DNA of 64,000 bases, taken from the NCBI GenBank assembly GCA_019096155.1, contig JAHCVI010000001.1, positions 7,440,001 through 7,504,000 on the forward strand, written 5' to 3'. Within the stretch, counting starts at the first letter, position 1, and every line of letters begins with the position of its first letter. The translations under genes were made by a program, and so were the position numbers. Source of the DNA: Staphylotrichum longicolle. Lineage: Eukaryota; Ascomycota; Sordariomycetes; Sordariales; Chaetomiaceae. The notes below the pieces were generated by a model. That model made no database searches and had not been told where the DNA came from. It saw only the letters and a list, made by a program, of their open reading frames with translations. Positions 11,451 to 23,183 of the stretch are shown one piece after another.

Positions 11451-12364
11451 TGAACCTTACCACCACACCAAACACACCACACGCCACACGCATCTCACAC
11501 GCCTCCAAACCCAAAAGAGAGCAGCGATGAGATGAGATGAAACATAAACCACCCACCCAGACCCGATGTACATTCCAACCCACCTCCTTTCCCCCGTACA
11601 TGACATGACCTTTTTGCCCCTTTCCCCTCCAGTATATAACTCTTTTTTCTTTCCCTTGTTTTCTCCTCCTCAGTGTCCCTTTTCTCTCCATTCAGCAGGC
11701 GTTTCAGGAGTTTTGTGTGGTAGACATAAGACGGTCGGAAGAAGGGAGGATTTCTGAATCCAGAGCGAGAGAGAGGAGAGAGAGAGTGAGAGAAGGGTGT
11801 GATGTTTGATGACAAACGAAGTCGACGGAGAAAGACCGAGACGAAAGGATATGAAATGATATTTCTGGGCTGGCCGAGGGGTTGGTCTTTATCCATTTGC
11901 ATAGCAGCGCGAGACAGATGATGAGGAACGGAAGAAGAAGTGGATATGACGAGCCTCGGGCCGATTCCAATAATATGAAAATGATTCCCAACACTGTCGC
12001 TCACTCCCAAAACATTTGCTTCGCGAGGTGGTTGGTGGAGTGTGCAATCTGTGTCTCTTGTGACGTGTCTTGAGATTTGGGGTATATCAGAGAGATCGTC
12101 TAGCCCGTAACTGAACCACCAGCCCGAACGAACTTTCCCTAGCCGCAGTTTTGTTGTGCTGGGATATTTCGTGGTCATTAGCTCAGCGAAGGGAGGTGCC
12201 CCCAAGAAAGTGATACTGGCTTGCACCCACAACACCTGTGGTTCAGAAGGTTGCCCATTTTGCAGTAGCGATTTTTACGCTACAAAACATGCAAATGCCG
12301 ATTGACCCCTTGCCACTCCGGTTGAGACCCATAAAGCACAAAGAAACCCATGGCCGCATGTCCA
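11451..12364. other. Convergent 3' flanks, purine- and pyrimidine-rich
   Basis: Tail-to-tail space between the membrane-protein gene (+) and RPL9 (-). CT-rich runs lie at 11600-11690 and a GA-rich microsatellite-like stretch at about 11760-11800. No gene seen. Confidence 0.5.
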
Positions 12365-13365
12365 TCACTGATCCTCAACGATGTTGCCCTTCTCCGAGAC
12401 GTAGAGACCGTCCAAGAACTGTGGCAAAGGTTAGCGCACTGTCGCACCTCCATTTCCAGGGTATCACGGGGTATTGCCCCGAATGTTGGCCGACGCACCT
12501 TCCGGATATCCTTGTTCCGCACGCGGCAAATCTGCTGAATATCGGCGGCGCTCTGGGAGACGGCCTCGAGCGAGTTACCGCTGAGGACGAGCTCGTCCTT
12601 CTGGGTCTTCGAGATCTCGACGTCGACACCAGCCTGCATCACGACCCTCCGGACGATCTTCTCACCGACGAAGTTCCTGCAGCACAGCCAATGGTCAGCC
12701 TCCTTGCAATTTTGCCATATCGCGCCCTCGCCGTCTCGGATTCCGCCCCTCCGGCCCAGCCATGTCCAACCCGCGCGGGATGCTCATCGATTGGCACATA
12801 CCGGATCTCGACCTCCCAGTTGCCGGTCTCGGCGTTCTTGTCCAGGTTGACGTTGATGGGGAAATGGGCATAGACGTAGCGCATCTTGTACTTGAAGCCC
12901 TTGGTGACACCAATGATGAGGTTGTTGATGATGGTACGGACGGTACGGAGGGCGGCAACGTTCTTGCGGACGCCGTGGTGGATCTCGATGCCGATGACGT
13001 TCTTCTTGGGGGAAGAGAAGTTGACGGCAATGTGGCTCAGGTCCTTGGTGAGCTTGCCGCGGGGGCCCTCGACCGTGACGAGCCTCGACTTGATCGAGAC
13101 CTTGACTATTCGGCGGGACAACACGTCAGCAACTGCCCTTGTTCTTTGTGCAATTCCCGAAAACCGCCGCGGCCCAGATCCTCCCAGCACCCTCCCCAAT
13201 TCTTGTTTGCATCCTTCCTCCGCCGTCTTGTCTCGGTGTCGGTCGTCGATCGCGGGTCACGCCGGGGGTTCTCTCCACGTCTTCGGGCTGCACTCCGGGC
13301 TGAAAATTGGCAAACGTACCGTTCTCGGGGACCTCGAGGGTCTCCTCACTGTGGATGTAGCGCAT
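12365..13365 (-). CDS. RPL9: 60S ribosomal protein L9 (uL6)
   Basis: Cytosolic large-subunit protein of the uL6 family, near the sarcin-ricin loop and the stalk base. Exons 13320-13365, 12802-13105, 12499-12676 and 12365-12418 give 193 residues (family about 190). Exon 1 encodes MRYIHSEETLEVPEN plus the first base of Gly. Exon 2 carries SRLVTVEGPRGKLTKDLSH, then HHGVRKNVAALRTVRTIINN and the KMRYVYAHFPIN block. Exon 3 has IRNFVGEKIVRRV and DELVLSGNSLEAVSQSAADI. Exon 4 ends KGNIVEDQ. An early intron after a short first exon is common in fungal ribosomal protein genes. Intron 1 (13106-13319) is the longest, ending after a GCTGAC branch-like site. A CCCTAA box (13520-13525) lies about 155 bp upstream of the start. 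Confidence 0.97.
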
Positions 13366-14536
13366 CTTTGCGTTGGGACCGGTTAGTGAGGGAGTGAGGT
13401 GTTGGGTTGTCGTCGAGGTGGACGAAGGGGCAGTACCAGGTATGCAAGCCTGGGAAAAAACGTCGATTTTGCGGCCCGGATTAATTCGAGTTGTGCGCCG
13501 ATCGGCCTTGAAGCTTTTGTTAGGGCAGAGGAGCAGGGGCGACAGCGATTGGTCAAAAGGGCGGAGGCTGGAGTAAAGTGGGCCCACCTGGCCTGTGCTT
13601 TTGATGGCAACTCGAACTCTGAGCACTCGAAACTGACAACCACCAAACTGCCACAAGATTTGATCGCGAATCACGTCGGCCTTGACATGAGTACGATACT
13701 GGAAACACGACATTGTAATTGCAGTTAAGCTGCTTTTCAGGGTCGTGGGCTCATAATCTCTGCTCGCGCGCTCAATGGGCACACAAACATGGCGTCCAGT
13801 GGCACTTGGATCTCCCTCACAGGCAGAGTGTTCCGTTCCTCTCCTGGCTGCCCAGAAAGTTTGCCGTGATCGTTGAGCATAAGGAGAGGAGAAGGGATCG
13901 GGGATGGCATCTTGATCACGCCCGTTTTGCAACAGTCTTTTGTGTAGTTGACCTGGTGTCATTCACGTCTGCTCTCCTCAATCGCAGTGCTGCAGAACAC
14001 CAACCTGCAGTACTTGATTGGCCATCAAGTTGCACATGTCGAGTGGCACTTCCAAAGCCTCCTCTCAAGTGCCAGCAATGTGCACTTGCGGAATTTTGTC
14101 TGGCCATCTTCGTCTTTGAGAATTTTCGAGTCTCTTTCAGATTGGCTGATACCACCACCACCATGCCATAGACTATCGTTCGCGACTGAGGACTCCCCTG
14201 AAGACAGATGACGCAGCCAAGGCGTCCCTGTACCCCAACCCGTGCCAAGAACTGGCCCCACTCTTTGAGTGATTGCGCAGCCGTCAGGACGTCGCGGCAG
14301 CTTCACGCCAGGTACCGCAGCTGACCGAACAGCAGCACCACTCAGCAATCCCCGCCTCTTGAACCTTGAACACCACACACTCCTCCGCCGACCCGACACT
14401 TTTCACATCGCTTCCACCGCTTGCTTTGCTTGGGCAGTAGCTTGAGTGCCCTTGCCATTTTGCGCAGCTCGTCTCAACTCCCCCGCGCACTTAGAAGCAA
14501 CCCAAGCCCGCCCAAAAGCAGGTCGCTCCAGCTACC
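13366..14536. other. Divergent promoter region RPL9 / VPS26
   Basis: 1.17 kb between two divergent starts. It holds a CCCTAA/TTAGGG element at 13520-13525 on the RPL9 side. A CTAAC followed by an AAAG just before the RPL9 ATG might be the end of a 5' UTR intron, but I cannot place a donor. No gene seen. Confidence 0.5.
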
Positions 14537-15617
14537 ATGTCGTACTTCTTCGCGACTCCGGTCGACATCGACATCGTCCTCGACGATGCCGACGAGCGGT
14601 CAATGGTCGATGTCAAGCTGGACAAGAACCGGCGCGAGAAGGCCCCGCTGTACATGGACGGCGAATCCGTCAAGGGCGCCGTGACGGTACGGCCAAAGGA
14701 CGGGAAGCGGTTAGAGCACACGGGCATCAAGGTGCAATTCATCGGGACAATAGGTTGGTGCCTCGCCCGGCCGATTTGGGAGACGCATCTGACACTCGCG
14801 GCAACCTTGTAGAAATGTTCTTTGACCGGGGCAACCACTACGAGTTCCTGTCGCTCGTCCAGGAGCTGGCGGCGCCAGGCGAGCTGCAACACCCGCAGAC
14901 CTTCGACTTCAACTTCAAGAACGTCGAGAAGCAGTACGAGTCGTACAACGGCATCAACGTGAAGCTGCGCTACTTTGTGCGCGTCACCGTGTCGCGCCGC
15001 ATGGCCGACGTGATCCGCGAGAAGGACATCTGGGTCTACAGCTACCGCATCCCGCCCGAGATGAACAGCAGCATCAAGATGGACGTCGGCATCGAGGACT
15101 GCCTGCACATCGAGTTCGAGTACAGCAAGAGCAAGTACCACCTCAAGGACGTCATCGTCGGCCGCATCTACTTCCTGCTCGTGCGCCTCAAGATCAAGCA
15201 CATGGAGCTCAGCATCATCCGCCGCGAGACCACCGGCGCAGCCCCGAACCAGTACAACGAGAGCGAGACGCTGGTGCGCTTTGAGATCATGGACGGCTCG
15301 CCATCAAGGGGCGAGACCATCCCCATCCGGCTGTTTCTGGGCGGCTTCGACCTGACGCCCACCTTCCGGGACGTCAACAAGAAGTTCTCGACACGGTACT
15401 ACCTCAGTCTCGTGTTGATCGACGAAGGTAAGCTCCCCTCCCGGACCCTATGCCCGTTCATAGCAAAACTAACGCCCCTCATCTAGATGCAAGGAGATAT
15501 TTCAAGCAGTCAGAAATCATCCTCTACCGGCAAGCGCCCGAAGATGCCAGCAACGGGCAGCAATCACTACCGGCGCCACCCCCGGAAAACAAGCAGATAA
15601 TGGGCGTCCCCGCGTGA
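14537..15617 (+). CDS. VPS26: Retromer subunit VPS26
   Basis: Arrestin-fold subunit of the retromer cargo-selective trimer (Vps26-Vps29-Vps35), which returns cargo from endosomes to the Golgi. Exons 14537-14753, 14813-15427 and 15487-15617 encode 320 residues. Start MSYFFATPVDIDIVLDD, then KAPLYMDGESVKGAVTVRPK and RLEHTGIKVQFIGTIE are family signatures. FFDRGNHYEFLSLVQELA, YFVRVTVSR, VGIEDCLHIEFEY, HMELSIIRRETTG and FDLTPTFRDVNKKFSTRYY follow in order. The last exon gives RRYFKQSEIILYRQ and a short Pro-rich tail. The 5' splice site of intron 1 is a less usual GTTGGT; the frame and the family match support it. Full length and intact. Confidence 0.96.
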
Positions 15618-15994
15618 TTCGGTCCGTTCGGCGGAGGGCGTTGGGCCGACAGATGTGCGGCGTAGTTGATTAAGCGTATTTGTATGTACGAACCGGGAGG
15701 TGATTCTTCAGCATAGGCATGGCGTTGGTCAGAAATTCCAAGAGACACATTTTGTTTGGTTTTCCAGCTCATCTTCTAGAGGGCGCCCTCCTTCTTATCA
15801 TCCCTTAATCCCGTTCTGAGCAGCAACCAAGCAACCCGGCACCCGCTTCTCCATTCGCGCCGAACATCCTAAAATGGGAGTGTCCATTTCCTGGACGATA
15901 AAAAACCCTACAGTAAAATAAAATCATCACATAATCTTCCCGCTTTCTCCTCCTTCAGTATCCCCGTCACCCACATTTTCCCACACGGACCCCT
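15618..15994. other. Convergent 3' flanks VPS26 / NUP120
   Basis: Probable 3' untranslated regions. An AATAAA hexamer at 15917-15922 on the + strand could serve VPS26. No gene seen. Confidence 0.5.
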
Positions 15995-18900
15995 TCACGC
16001 CAAGTCCATCAAGTCGTCCTCCGCAGAGAAGGCAAACTGATTGTTCTGGATGGCAACGATCCGGTCCAGCTCCTGCTGGTACTGCTTCCGGAGGTCCGCC
16101 AGCATGAGGAACCGCCGCGCGGGCAGCTCCTGCGCGTTGCGCGGCGAGAACCGCTTCATCTTGTCCACGAGCGCCGCATCTTCCTCCGTCGTCGCCTGCC
16201 CGCCCGCGCTGCCCTCCTCCGCCGCCTCGGCATCGAGCTTCTTCGCAAGCTCGTCCAGGTGGGCCTCCAAGTCGTCATCCCCACCCGCCGGTCTCTGATG
16301 TGGGTTGGAGCCGTCCTCGTCGCCGGGGAGCACGTCCTCCAGGATGTACGCCTCGCGCGGCTCGACACAGCTCAGCGCGTTGATCAGCAGCAGGTACTGC
16401 CGCGTGACCTGGGTGTCCAGTGCGTCCTCCGCGCCGCCGTTGCTGACCTTGTCGCCCTCGCCCGCGCGGCGCAGCTTCTGCAGGCGGTCGAGCAGGACGG
16501 CCGCCGCGCCGCGGTAGTCGTTGTGACTGATGCGCCAGGCGTAGAGGATCTGGTGGTAGGGCACGCCGGCGAGCACGTCGCGGGTCGTGCGGCACTTGTC
16601 GCCGAGGATGTCGTCGACTTTAGTCTGCAGCCCAGAGAAGGGCAGGCTGATGAGCGCCGAGCTCTGGCCCGTCTCGCACATCTTCTCGACGAGCTTGCGG
16701 AGGTACGACTTTTGCAGGGCCTCGTCGTCCAGGGAGAGGAGCGCCGAGTGGGCTTCCTCGAAGTGCGAGATGGAGGTGGACGCGGTGAAAAGGCGGCTGA
16801 GCATTTCTGTCTTGATGCCCGCGGCGTCGTGGTTGCCCGGTTGGACGAACTGCAGGGCGAGGCGGGAAAACTCCATGACGTACGAGTAGGCCTTTTGCCG
16901 ATCGTACAGGCTGACGATGTGGGCATAGTAGTTGGGAAGCCCGCTGTTAAGGAGATTCCACTCCATGTCGTCGAGGAGGCCCGAGCTGTGCCGGTCCAAT
17001 TGCTTTGACATGCTCAGACCGATCGCTGCTTTCCTGAAATAGAAGGAAGCGGTGTCGTGGTCTCGGAGCGCGAGGAAGACACGGCCCTGAACGTAGGTCG
17101 AGAAGGCATCTTGGTCGGCAAAGGGGTTGAGCTCCAGGGCAAGGTCAGGGCGGTCTTGCTTGAGGAGACGGCACTGGAGAAGCCGGGTATCCAGCACGGT
17201 TGTGCTGCTAGGAGCACAAAGGTCTAGAACCAAGTCTGTGATGCTCGAAAGTAAGGGCATGTTGTTGCTTTCTGGAAGGCCAAAAAGATGCCCCGCCAGC
17301 CCTTCCAGAGCGGTGATGGTATTGTTTTCGTCTTGGCTGCGCTTCGTCAACGCTGGAGAAGAGGAGCCGGACCCGCCAGACTTGAATACCGAAATGCTCA
17401 GCTCCGTTTTTGCCATCCACCTCAAGTGCTCGAGCCTCCGGAGAGCGTCAATCAGCCGCCGGTAAACCAAACCAACTTCGAACCGCGAGTGAAGGGGCGA
17501 AGCCTCCTCGCTTTCAATGTCAAATTCCATGTGCACGAGGAGGATGAGCTGGCTGAAGAGGATCTGCCAATGAAGCTCGATGGTCTCCTGCACGGCACGC
17601 ACGACTACCTTTCTCCCGAATCCGGTGAACTGTTCCCGGAGTTCTTGGGAGTTGGCCTCGCTCGTCGCGGTGATGAGGTCGAATAGGTCCTCATAAAGCC
17701 TGGCAGTCACCATCTGGTAGTTCTGGCCCAGAGTGTCGATGACTTGGGCGCAGTCCTCATCGGTAACCGAGGGCCAGAAGCCGGCACGGTCCAAGAACAG
17801 CTGCATCCGCTCGCTGTCGGACCGGGTCGAATCTTCATACAATTCGGCCCTCAAGGCAGCCCTGCTCAGTTCGTGCATGCTGTCCGAAAAGCTTTCCACA
17901 AATGTCAGGCCGGCAGACACCATCGCGGTCACATCCTCATTCTTCTTCTCCGGTGTTTGAAGGTTGTAGTAAACCCGGTCTAGGTCACTGCACTGCCTGA
18001 TGGCAGCAATCAGGTCAGCGCAAGCGACCCAGATCATGCCCTCCACAGGGTCAAAGACAAGGGAGAGTGCTTCGCCCCGTTGCTTGTCGAGCTCGAGCAG
18101 GAGGCGCCAGAACCTCATCCACTGGGTCTCGCCGGTGTTCCTGTACTGGTCGTAATCCGCACCACCCGATGGACTCCGATCCAATGTCGTTGTTGATCCA
18201 AGCACGGAGCAGATGGATTCCGCAATGCTCCTGCCCACTTTGGAGCTCGTTTCCTTGTAAGTGCCCAGTCCCCTCTCGTACATTGCCAGCGCCGTTTCGA
18301 GAGTCGACCTGGAGAACCGGCCCGGAAAGAAGATGAGATCGAGCCACTTCTCGGCCGAGTCTGTCGGGTTCCATGGTCCTGACGCCCGCACGGTTGGCAC
18401 CGTGTTTTCGATTTGTACCGCTTTCCACCCGTCACCAAAAGGATCTGACCCATTCCGAGGCTGCACCTGCAGCCTGTGCACGCGGTAGCTCGTGTTGTTC
18501 TTCCACATCGTCCACAGTTCGGGTCCGTCAGACTTTTGGGTCACAGCGAAATCGGCAAGATTCCACACATCAAGTGATGAGGGGCTCGGCGGGGTGAGAT
18601 GGGCGCTCGGAAAGCAATCGGCAACATGTATCGACCCCTGATCGTTCGCCTTGACCTTCCAGAACTTGAACTCCCCAGCCCCCTCGGGGGAGTAGGTCAC
18701 GACCAGGCACTGGCCGCGGTTGTTTTCCACTATTCGAATGAGGTTGCTCTGGGAAGGATCCACAGTCCACTTGCCAACGTCTTCCGGGTCGCGCCTCGTG
18801 TTCAAGATGTCGCCCGTGTAGAGGATCTGTCCTGTCCGCACGTCCCATACCCTCATCCGGTGATCTAGGCAGATGGTAAAGAGGAAGGCTGTGTCTGAAT

Positions 18901-19757
18901 GCCCCATGGTCGTGACCGCTGTTGACGCGGCTGCAGTCAACTCCATGTTGATCTTGTCGTACCGAACTGTCGGGTTCCGTTGAAAGGGAACCAAGCCACG
19001 GAGACTCTGGCCCCATCCTGCGACGTTGTAGATAGTCTCTTTCCACGAGCCTCCATTTGCTACCAAATGGCGGTCAACTTAGCGACTGGATTCTCAAGGG
19101 GGTAAAACGCCATTTCGGTAACTTACACTCTGATCCTTTGTTCCGATCAAACTTCAGGATGCCGCCATCATGCATGGTAACGATCAATTGATCGGGGCTG
19201 ACAGCCGCCAGCCTGTGGGGGTGCTTGAACCCAAATCCCGGTGGTGAGTATGATTTGCAGGCGTCGCCGAGCCCACCGTCGGCCGCAGCCCTCTTCCGGA
19301 AGTGATCCGGCCGTAGTGTAATCGACCAAAGATGATTGGAGTGGTCGACGAGAAAAACGCAGAGCGCATCGTTGTCCTCGGCGTCGGCAAAGCCAACGCA
19401 GGATGGCCGAATCGCAGCGGGAAATCGCAGGTTGAGGATGAGCGGCGCATCAGCCTCCTTCTGTTGTTTACACACATCGGCGACGCGGATACTGAGAACG
19501 GTGCCGTTGTCCAAGACCCGCCATAGAAAACCCCGCGGCGAGCTGTTGTGTTTCCTGTAGTAGATCGACGATGCCGTTGCTAGGCTCTTGGATCGGTAGC
19601 CCTTCTCGTCGTCGGCAGAGGAGCCGCTCCGACTGGAGGTCGACCGTGAATAGGCGCTCTGGGGAGCAGCTCGGATCTGGATGGTCGAAGATTGCGACGC
19701 GGGTTCGAGATTGAGGCGCGTCTCTTTGTAGAGAATCTCAAAATCCCTGGAGACCAT
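15995..19757 (-). CDS. NUP120: Nuclear pore complex protein NUP120 (Nup160 family)
   Basis: Scaffold nucleoporin of the Y (Nup84/Nup107-160) complex, acting in pore assembly and mRNA export. Exons 19127-19757 and 15995-19059 give 1,231 residues; the intron donor is GTAAGT. The start MVSRDFEILYKETRLNLEP is typical of fungal Nup160. The N-terminal half is a beta-propeller, with blocks HRLAAVSPDQLIVTMHDGGI, TAFLFTICLDHRMRVWDVRT and GQCLVVTYSPEGAGEFKFWK. The rest is alpha-helical (RLIDALRRLEHLRWMAKTEL, ARRFLMLADLRKQYQQELDR). A Ser-rich insert occurs near residue 50 (SAYSRSTSSRSGSSADDEK). The size agrees with filamentous-fungal orthologues and exceeds yeast (about 1,037). The upstream start at 20066 is less likely because its added residues lack family character. 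Confidence 0.9.
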
Positions 19758-20302
19758 CTTGCCCCCCTCGTACCGTTTGCGGGCGACAATTGGTGGAGTT
19801 GAGGGCTGAGGGCTGTAGTCGCGGTTTGTTTGGTCAAGATGTGGACGCGGTCGGGAGCTTGAAGGGCAGAATTCTGGCCGCCTTGCAAATGCAGCTTGGC
19901 GGGGAGCTTGGATGTTGCAAAGCAGCTTGCAAGCAGCGCCAAGCGCAGCCTCAACAACTGGGAGTGACCTTGGATGCACAGACCACCCGCAGCAAAGAAG
20001 TGGGTCACAAGCGGAAAGTGTGCTGTTCAGGTTCCTTCCCTGCGCAGCGGTGTTCACGCTCAACAACGTCCAGTCTCAACATTGCGAAATCAAGGTTTCA
20101 GATCAGCTCAATTTTAATACCATACATCCACTGCCACATAACGCCAGCCCTTTATGCATAACCTAGCTAATCCCAAGGCCGACGTAACTCCTAGCACATT
20201 ATCTTCCGGTGCCTCCCTAAACACCCGCCATGCATCGTGACATTCATCCTCAGCTAATAGTTGCGCGTCTAAAGACTCGGCCCGTAGTCCCCGCCTACAC
20301 CT
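19758..20302. other. Intergenic: NUP120 promoter side and RAD51 3' flank
   Basis: Both genes are leftward. The stretch holds the NUP120 5' flank and the RAD51 3' untranslated sequence. No further gene seen. Confidence 0.5.
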
Positions 20303-21421
20303 CTACTCCTTTTCCAGGTCCTTTGGGCTAGGGTCGCCGATGCCATCCTCGTTGATGGCGAACAGAGTATCGCTTTCGGGCAAGCAAGGGCTGTCGTAAA
20401 TCTTGGCGATTCTGGTCTCTCCTCGTCCCTTCTTGAGGCTGATCCGTGTTGTGCTGGCATGGGCCATGATATTGCCGCCAATTGGCTTCTTGGGGTCCGG
20501 GTTGAACATGGACGGGCCACCGTCCACCTGTGCCACCACCTGATTGGTAATGACGACAGCAATGCCAAACTCGTCGGCAAGGCGCTGAAGGGTGCGGAGA
20601 AACTTTGCCAAATGTGTCTGCCTCGAGCTCAGCTCGCCGCGGCCCAAGAAGTCTGTCCTGTATAAGGAGGTGGCCGAGTCGACGATCAAAAGGCTGAAGC
20701 GGGTTTCACACATCATGGCCGCCGCCTGGTTGAGAAGCTGCAGCTGATGGTCCGAGTTGTACGCTCGTGCGTAGGCGACATTGTCGAGGACTTCTTCGCC
20801 CGAGAGCCCGTAGCGGTTGGCAACGGCAAGGAGTCGAACGGGCCGAAAGGTACCCTCGGTGTCGATGTACAGGCACTTCCCTTCACCTCCGCCCATGTCG
20901 AAGGGCAGTTGGCAAGTCACGGCTAGCGTGTGGCAGATCTGCGACTTTCCAGTTCGGAACTCGCCAAAAAGCTCAGTCACACTCCCAGTCTCGATGCCGC
21001 CGGCAAGGAGCGTGTCTAGATTTTTTGAGCCAGTGGTGATGGATATCAGCTCAGCTCGGCGCTGGTGCATCTCAGTGGCAGTAGTGAAGCCCATTGGCAC
21101 AAGTTTTGAGGCCTCGGCAAGGATCTTGCTGGCCTTCACGGCCGAGATACCCTTGATTTGCTCGAGCACTCGCTGTGGTGTGTAGGCAACCGACTCAACC
21201 GTGTTGTAGCCGGCCTCAACGATATTTTGAATTTCTCGCTTTGTGATCCCGGCCACGCCCTTCACACCGAAGGTGTTAGTAAATACTTAAAACAAGAGCA
21301 AATCGCGAGCATAACTGCTGCAACTCACCTCGAGCTGCAAGAGAGGGGTAGGCGCGCCGGGCCCCGTCTGTCCGAATTCCTCAGCATTGGCTGTTTCGTC
21401 GTACTCCTCGTGTCCCGACAT
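20303..21421 (-). CDS. RAD51: DNA repair recombinase RAD51
   Basis: Eukaryotic RecA-type recombinase that forms filaments on single-stranded DNA and drives strand exchange in homologous repair and meiosis (mei-3 in Neurospora). Exons 21329-21421 (31 codons) and 20303-21259 give 349 residues. The intron has donor GTGAGT, a perfect TACTAAC branch sequence and acceptor TGAAG. The helix-hairpin-helix DNA-binding region (GVAGITKREIQNIVEAGYNT) is followed by Walker A GEFRTGKS at 130-137, DTEGTFRP, Walker B LLIVD at 221-225, loop L1/L2 sequence VAQVDGGPSMFNPDPKKPIG and the end KIYDSPCLPE. All catalytic elements are intact. The sequence is the Rad51 clade rather than Dmc1 (acidic N-terminus, GEFRTGKS context). 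Confidence 0.97.
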
Positions 21422-21952
21422 TGTGATACGGCGGTTATCGATATCAGTGTGCGTCTCGTTTTCTTTTGCCGTTTCGATCACGAATGAGAGAGAGAGAAGT
21501 AAAATTTATGAGAGTCGCGGTCGGGTTGTTGATGGAAGGAAATAGGCCAGGCACCAACGCGTCTGGTGGATCCGAGATGGACGCGGAACCCCGTGACCAC
21601 TCAGGAATCGGCCTTTGCCAAGCCTCAAGCCAAGCATAGTCCACTTGCTTGGTGGGTCAGGAACTCTTCAACCAGTTTTCAAATTCAACAACTTGCCTCG
21701 AGCTTGCATAGACAACCTTCTCCTCCAACGAGAGACTCGCGCTAGAGGATACAAGATATTCTCAAATTTACCGCGTCATAATTCTACATTCTCGGTACTT
21801 TTCAGGAAAACATACACAACAAGACCGCTACAATGTTTAAAATCTCAATGCATCATCATGTCCATCCCAAACGCCCTCAATCATTCCCATATCCATTGCC
21901 AGCGGTTACCAATTCTTTGTGAAGCTCCCGACTCAAAGCCCACCTCTCCCCA
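21422..21952. other. Intergenic: RAD51 promoter side and 3' flank of next gene
   Basis: Both genes are leftward. The region is more AT-rich than its neighbours. No gene seen. Confidence 0.5.
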
Positions 21953-23183
21953 CTAACCCCTCCTCGCCCCCCTGTTATAATGTAAATCTCCCGGCCCAAA
22001 CGTCGGCTCCGGCACCGCCATCTCCGGCTGCTGTGGCTGCTGCTGCTGCGGCTGCTGTGGCTGCTGCTGCTGCGGCTGCTGTGGCTGCTGCTGCTGCGGC
22101 TGCTGTTGTCCCACCTGCGACGGCGACGATGACGACGACAACGACAACACACGCGCGGAGGAGGCCGTCTCGCTCGCCATCGAAAAGGCAGATAACCGCC
22201 TCGGCGTGCGCGCCGTGCGTGGCGTCGCGAAGGGGTCGGACGCGGCGGCTTCGTGGCCGCTCCGCCCACCGGGTCCTGTCGCTGCCGCTGCCACCGCTGC
22301 TGCTGTTGTTGTTGTGTTTGTTGCTGGTGCCACTCCTCGGGCGCTCATCATGTAGAGCCTGGAGCTGTGTGAGGAGGAGGCGTAGCTCCTGCCGCTCGCG
22401 CCGCCTGCTGAGCGGGGTTGCGAGTCGACCGAGTCGGCGGATGAGGAGGCTGAGCTGCGTGGGTTGGGGCGGCGCGGCGGGGAGGCGGGTACGTAGGTGC
22501 CGTACGGTGTTTGGTGGGACGGCGAGTGGCCTTCGAGTCTGCGGAGGGTGTCCTCGTTGAGGGTGCCGCTGGCGCTCGGCCGGGACGACTGCCGCTTAGG
22601 TCTGGAGTATGCGAACTGGGAGACTGGCGGCGCGGCAGAGTGCGTGCTCTCGGTGGAGTCCGTGTCTGTGAGCTTTTGGAAGGTAGAGGCGGTGGATGGG
22701 CTCTGCTTGGGCCCTGAGCGGTCAAGGTTTGCTGTGGTCACCACCACTGACTTCTCGTCTTCGGAGTAGTCCCGCCTCTTGTTCTGCGAATCTGAATCGC
22801 GGCCGAGAGTGGTCGAGGAAGCATGCTTTTCGCCCAGCTCGTTCAGGGATGCCGGTCGGGATATCCAAATACCGTCCACCTCGACACCGCTCTGGATCGC
22901 GCGGACGCCAAACGGGACTTGGTTGCCTCGCTTCATGGGCAATCCCGTCTTGCGTATCTCCTCCACCCGCGCCCGCTTCTCCTCGTCCAGCACTTCCTGT
23001 TTCTTCATCAGGCGGTTATTCCACCACAGCTTGCCTAGCCCTGCGCAGAAGACAGCCACAATGGCCATCGCGAGGACCTGGGGGTTGAGTGTTAGCCAGA
23101 GAATTCTGAGCTGGGGTTTTGGGGAGGCCTACAAAGGTCATCTGCTGCCAGAGATCCCATGATGTGAAGAACATGCCGGGCAT
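21953..23183 (-). CDS. Uncharacterised N-terminally membrane-anchored low-complexity protein
   Basis: Exons 23133-23183 (17 codons) and 21953-23077 give 391 residues. The first exon, MPGMFFTSWDLWQQMTF, joins VLAMAIVAVFCAGLGKLWWN to form a single hydrophobic helix at about 12-33, followed by a basic, helical KKQEVLDEEKRARVEEIRK. A short conserved-looking patch, VRAIQSGVEVDGIWISRP, follows. The remainder is Ser/Pro/Gln-rich, including polyalanine and three copies of PQQQQPQQ near the end. The layout suggests a small membrane anchor (organelle unknown) with a long disordered cytoplasmic tail. I do not recognise a named family. The first exon is supported by the helix it completes and by consensus splice sites. 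Confidence 0.7.
22026..22097 (-). repeat. Three perfect 24-bp repeats coding (PQQQQPQQ)3
   Basis: The unit GGCTGCTGTGGCTGCTGCTG plus CTGC occurs three times head to tail (22026-22049, 22050-22073, 22074-22097), followed by a partial unit. It lies in frame in the preceding gene and encodes a Pro/Gln array, so copy-number change would not shift the frame. Confidence 0.9.
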